A DNA stretch of 64,000 nt from Aulostomus chinensis (lineage: Eukaryota; Chordata; Actinopteri; Syngnathiformes; Aulostomidae), in the NCBI GenBank assembly GCA_037954235.1, contig JBBMOA010000008.1, positions 2,595,001-2,659,000 on the forward strand, written 5' to 3'. Numbering within the stretch: position 1 is the stretch's first letter; the number at the start of each line of letters is the position of its first letter. Both the position numbers and the translations under genes were made by a program. The notes beneath the pieces are model-generated. The model had not been told where the DNA came from and made no database searches. It saw only the letters and a program-made list of their open reading frames with translations. Of this stretch, positions 61,524 through 64,000 are shown in pieces.

Positions 61524-61817
61524 GCATGGTAAAAATCATTACAAGCAGGTGTGTTTGGATAGATCCAGTCTCTCCTGCTGCCTCCTCACAAACTCCAGCT
61601 CTCTTCTCGTCTGTCTCTCTTGCTCTTTTTGTGAAGTGGTTTTCTGTTTATTTCAGTGATGAAACAGGACTTGAAACACAAACCAGTAAAATGAAGACGC
61701 ATGCATTTAGATTGACAACATGTAGCTGTAAAACAAACATTTACATGTAGAGTAGCAATAACACTTATATAACTATCTGAGAGAAAGTCTCAGTTGTGCA
61801 CTACTTAGACGTTCCAG

Positions 61818-61820
<3 letters not shown>

Positions 61821-61890
<70 letters not shown>
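61821..61890. repeat. (AC)35 microsatellite
   Basis: Perfect AC run of about 70 bp. Confidence 0.98.
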
Positions 61891-61895
<5 letters not shown>

Positions 61896-62715
61896 GCCTC
61901 TTTCTGATGGGTATGCATCAAGGTTGGAGTTTAGTGCCACATGCTGATTGTTTTGGCCAGTGGCTGATGAATTTGACTCAGTCAGAGATGAGCAGGAACG
62001 TTATTAAATCATTCTGTTACAAAGTCGGCCCAGTGGCTGCTGTCCACTGAAGACTGTGTGTCCTCCTCAGGTCAGGAAGTACACACGTGCCACGTCTAGA
62101 GAATGTCATGACTAGAGGACAAAGAAGAAAGCAGGAGTGACATTAGTGCAGCTGATGTCTGTGTGCCAATGCAAGAAAAGGCCACTGGAGTTCAGGAAGT
62201 GCTCTTTCTCATTTGGCCAAAGGGACCTGGACACACCTGCAACCGTTGGTTCTCCCCCACTGCTCAGCCTCCTCTCAGCCTTTACCTTGTATACGCCATC
62301 TACTCTTCAGGCTCAGTTGAACATTGCAAACCGCTGACTCTACCCATAGACTATAAAACAAAGGATTGCACGGTGCGTTCACTTGCACCATCTGAACTCT
62401 TCATCGCCGTCAGTGTCATTGACTCTTTCAAAGAGGTGTTGATTAAATTTGGCTATTTACACTTTTCATCAGTCAATTGCAATAAAATACCTAATTCATT
62501 GAATGCAGCAGCACCAGCAATTGGCTACGAACTGCTAAAATCAGCCCAAAGAAGAAAACTGACAAGATGCCTGAAGGTCTGAAGAACCCTTCTCCCTTTA
62601 AACTGGAGATCAATCCATCTCAGTCCATGAGTACAGCAGACCTTCCTCCATAACCCAGCACAGCCTCTGTTTTTAGTCTGAGACTCATTTCCCTCGGGTT
62701 CAGATATTGAATATT
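61891..62715. other. Unassigned non-coding stretch
   Basis: Complex sequence. A 139-codon plus frame (62163-62582) has no domain I recognise. Confidence 0.45.
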
Positions 62716-62723
62716 ATATGGAG

Positions 62724-63396
62724 CAGTGTTCATTTTGACAAGAATTTTTAATATCATTTTAGTTATAGTCAGTCATCGAAGACTGGATTTAGTGAAAGTC
62801 CCATCTTAGTCTTTTAGTTTAGAATAGTTTTAGTCCAAATTTAGTCTTTTGTCTTTAGTTTTAGTCTCATTTTAGTCTGAAGCAATATGTTTTATTATAC
62901 TGAGATTCTATACTGAGACTTTGCAAAGGGATATGTGATGTTATATAAAAACTCCATACAAAGCATACATTAAACTATTTTTAAGTCATTTAAACTAAGA
63001 TCGAACCACATTGCTCTTGTTAATAAGGGTAATGATAATAATAATGAAATGTCAGAAGCCTGTTCGAAAAAGTGCAAGTTCTTGTTTATTTTCTATATTT
63101 GACTAACAAGCCGCCAATCAAAAAGTCGGACTGAGAGGTCAAATTTGTTTTGAGATGCTTAATTGGTTAAAAAGAAAAGAGATCAAGGCATTGAGGGTGG
63201 TTGTAACCCCGATAGTCCGGCCGGCTGCCGTCATCCTTTTCGTCACGTTTTTACTCGTCAGCTCACAGTCAACAGCAATTTCATTTTAATTTTCATTGTC
63301 AGTACTTAGGAGTATTTACGTTCTCGTCACAAATTAGTCACAGAATAAAGTGTAGTCTACGAAAAATGTTTGTTTCGTTTGACAAAATTAACACTG
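62724..63396. mobile_element. hAT-type MITE with perfect 8-bp target-site duplication
   Basis: The 673-bp element starts CAGTGTTCATTTTGACAAG and ends with the complement of CAGTGTTAATTTTGTCAAA. It is flanked on both sides by ATATGGAG (62716-62723 and 63397-63404). The CAGTG-type ends and 8-bp duplication identify the hAT superfamily. The interior has repeated TTTAGTC/TTTTAGT words on the left and no transposase frame, so it is non-autonomous and depends on an enzyme encoded elsewhere. Confidence 0.88.
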
Positions 63397-63404
63397 ATAT
63401 GGAG

Positions 63405-64000
63405 AGATGGTGGTTTACTGCGATTGATCAAAAGAGTTGGTGTGGCTTCGTAGAACATCTTCAAGCTTTGTGAGTTGCTGAGGTTTGACAGTGGAGCCTC
63501 CTAACAAATGTATTAACTGGCTAAGTGTGGTTATAAGTGGCTTAAACGCTTGGAGCTTAACCTTTTCAGACATTGTCATCACTGCCTTTGAAGTCAAATA
63601 ATTTGCACGATAAAAGATGACAGGAGAAAAGAAACTCTTACTTACGTTTGCTCGTGCTGTATATGTTCGTGTGGGTGGGATAAAGGGTGCCATTTTATTG
63701 AATGACCTCTTCAGACTGCATTAGAGGCTGAAAGCACAGTGACCTTAAGCACCCCTTTACAACTGGAAAGCCCTTCACCAGAAACCACCTGGCCCTTGGA
63801 CAAGTGTCTAATCATTTTCTCATGGCTTGGCTTAAAATCCACTCCAAAGATTTGACTGTGCATGCGTGGTGAGGATGTGTTGCTCAGAAAATGTGCTCGT
63901 GCTCCCCGATGTGCCGGAGCATAAGCTGATTGTGTGACTTTCAATTTTTTTTTTTAAATGAAAAAAGACAAAAAAATTCCCTTTATGTTGAAATGAAAGC
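63405..64000. other. Unassigned stretch at the window edge
   Basis: A 92-codon minus frame (63415-63693) and a 77-codon minus frame (63711-63944) have plausible amino-acid mix but match nothing I recognise and lack splice context. They could be decayed transposon sequence. Confidence 0.4.

Overview
This window looks like non-coding chromosomal DNA from a ray-finned fish, probably a spiny-rayed (percomorph-type) teleost. The evidence is very dense (GT/CA)n microsatellites, several copies of a tRNA-derived SINE with a teleost-type body and a (TGGA)n tail, hAT-type non-autonomous DNA elements, a solo LTR, and several kilobases of minisatellite. No intact protein-coding gene, recognisable exon chain, rRNA or tRNA gene was found on either strand. 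The longest open frames (up to 639 codons) lie inside tandem arrays whose period is a multiple of three, or in simple repeats, and are not genes. The window is best read as intergenic or long-intron sequence.

Layout. 1-3.5 kb: a GT array, a pyrimidine-rich tract, a CTG-rich minisatellite and a minus-strand solo LTR with a 5-bp target duplication. 3.5-13.4 kb: mostly unassigned single-copy-looking DNA. 13.48-14.50 kb: a 10-bp minisatellite of 102 units with no indel. 14.5-22 kb: unassigned DNA with a GT/GA/poly-G cluster near 19-20 kb. 22.2-23.5 kb: a hAT-like element split by a full-length SINE. 25.6-26.1 kb: a second hAT-like fragment abutting a SINE. 27.3-32 kb: a complex AT-rich block and several microsatellites. 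32.1 kb: a small relic with a Myb/SANT-like start. 35-41 kb: a SINE with a different head, a hAT-like MITE, a strongly G-skewed block, and a 466-bp inverted repeat built around telomere-like CCCTAA units. 41-55 kb: two more SINEs, more microsatellites, and several stretches that look like conserved non-coding elements because of their base texture and TAAT-type homeodomain cores. 56.1-59.7 kb: a 15-bp minisatellite of about 3.5 kb, split by a tandemly duplicated unique segment and followed by a long inverted repeat. 61-64 kb: opposed TG/CA arrays and a hAT MITE with a perfect 8-bp target-site duplication.

How it works together. There is no pathway to describe. The sequence records transposon insertion (including one nested case), tandem-array growth by unequal exchange, and possibly a set of regulatory elements of an unseen neighbouring gene. 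The conserved-element calls are inference only. The repeat structures, target duplications and inverted repeats can be read directly from the sequence.
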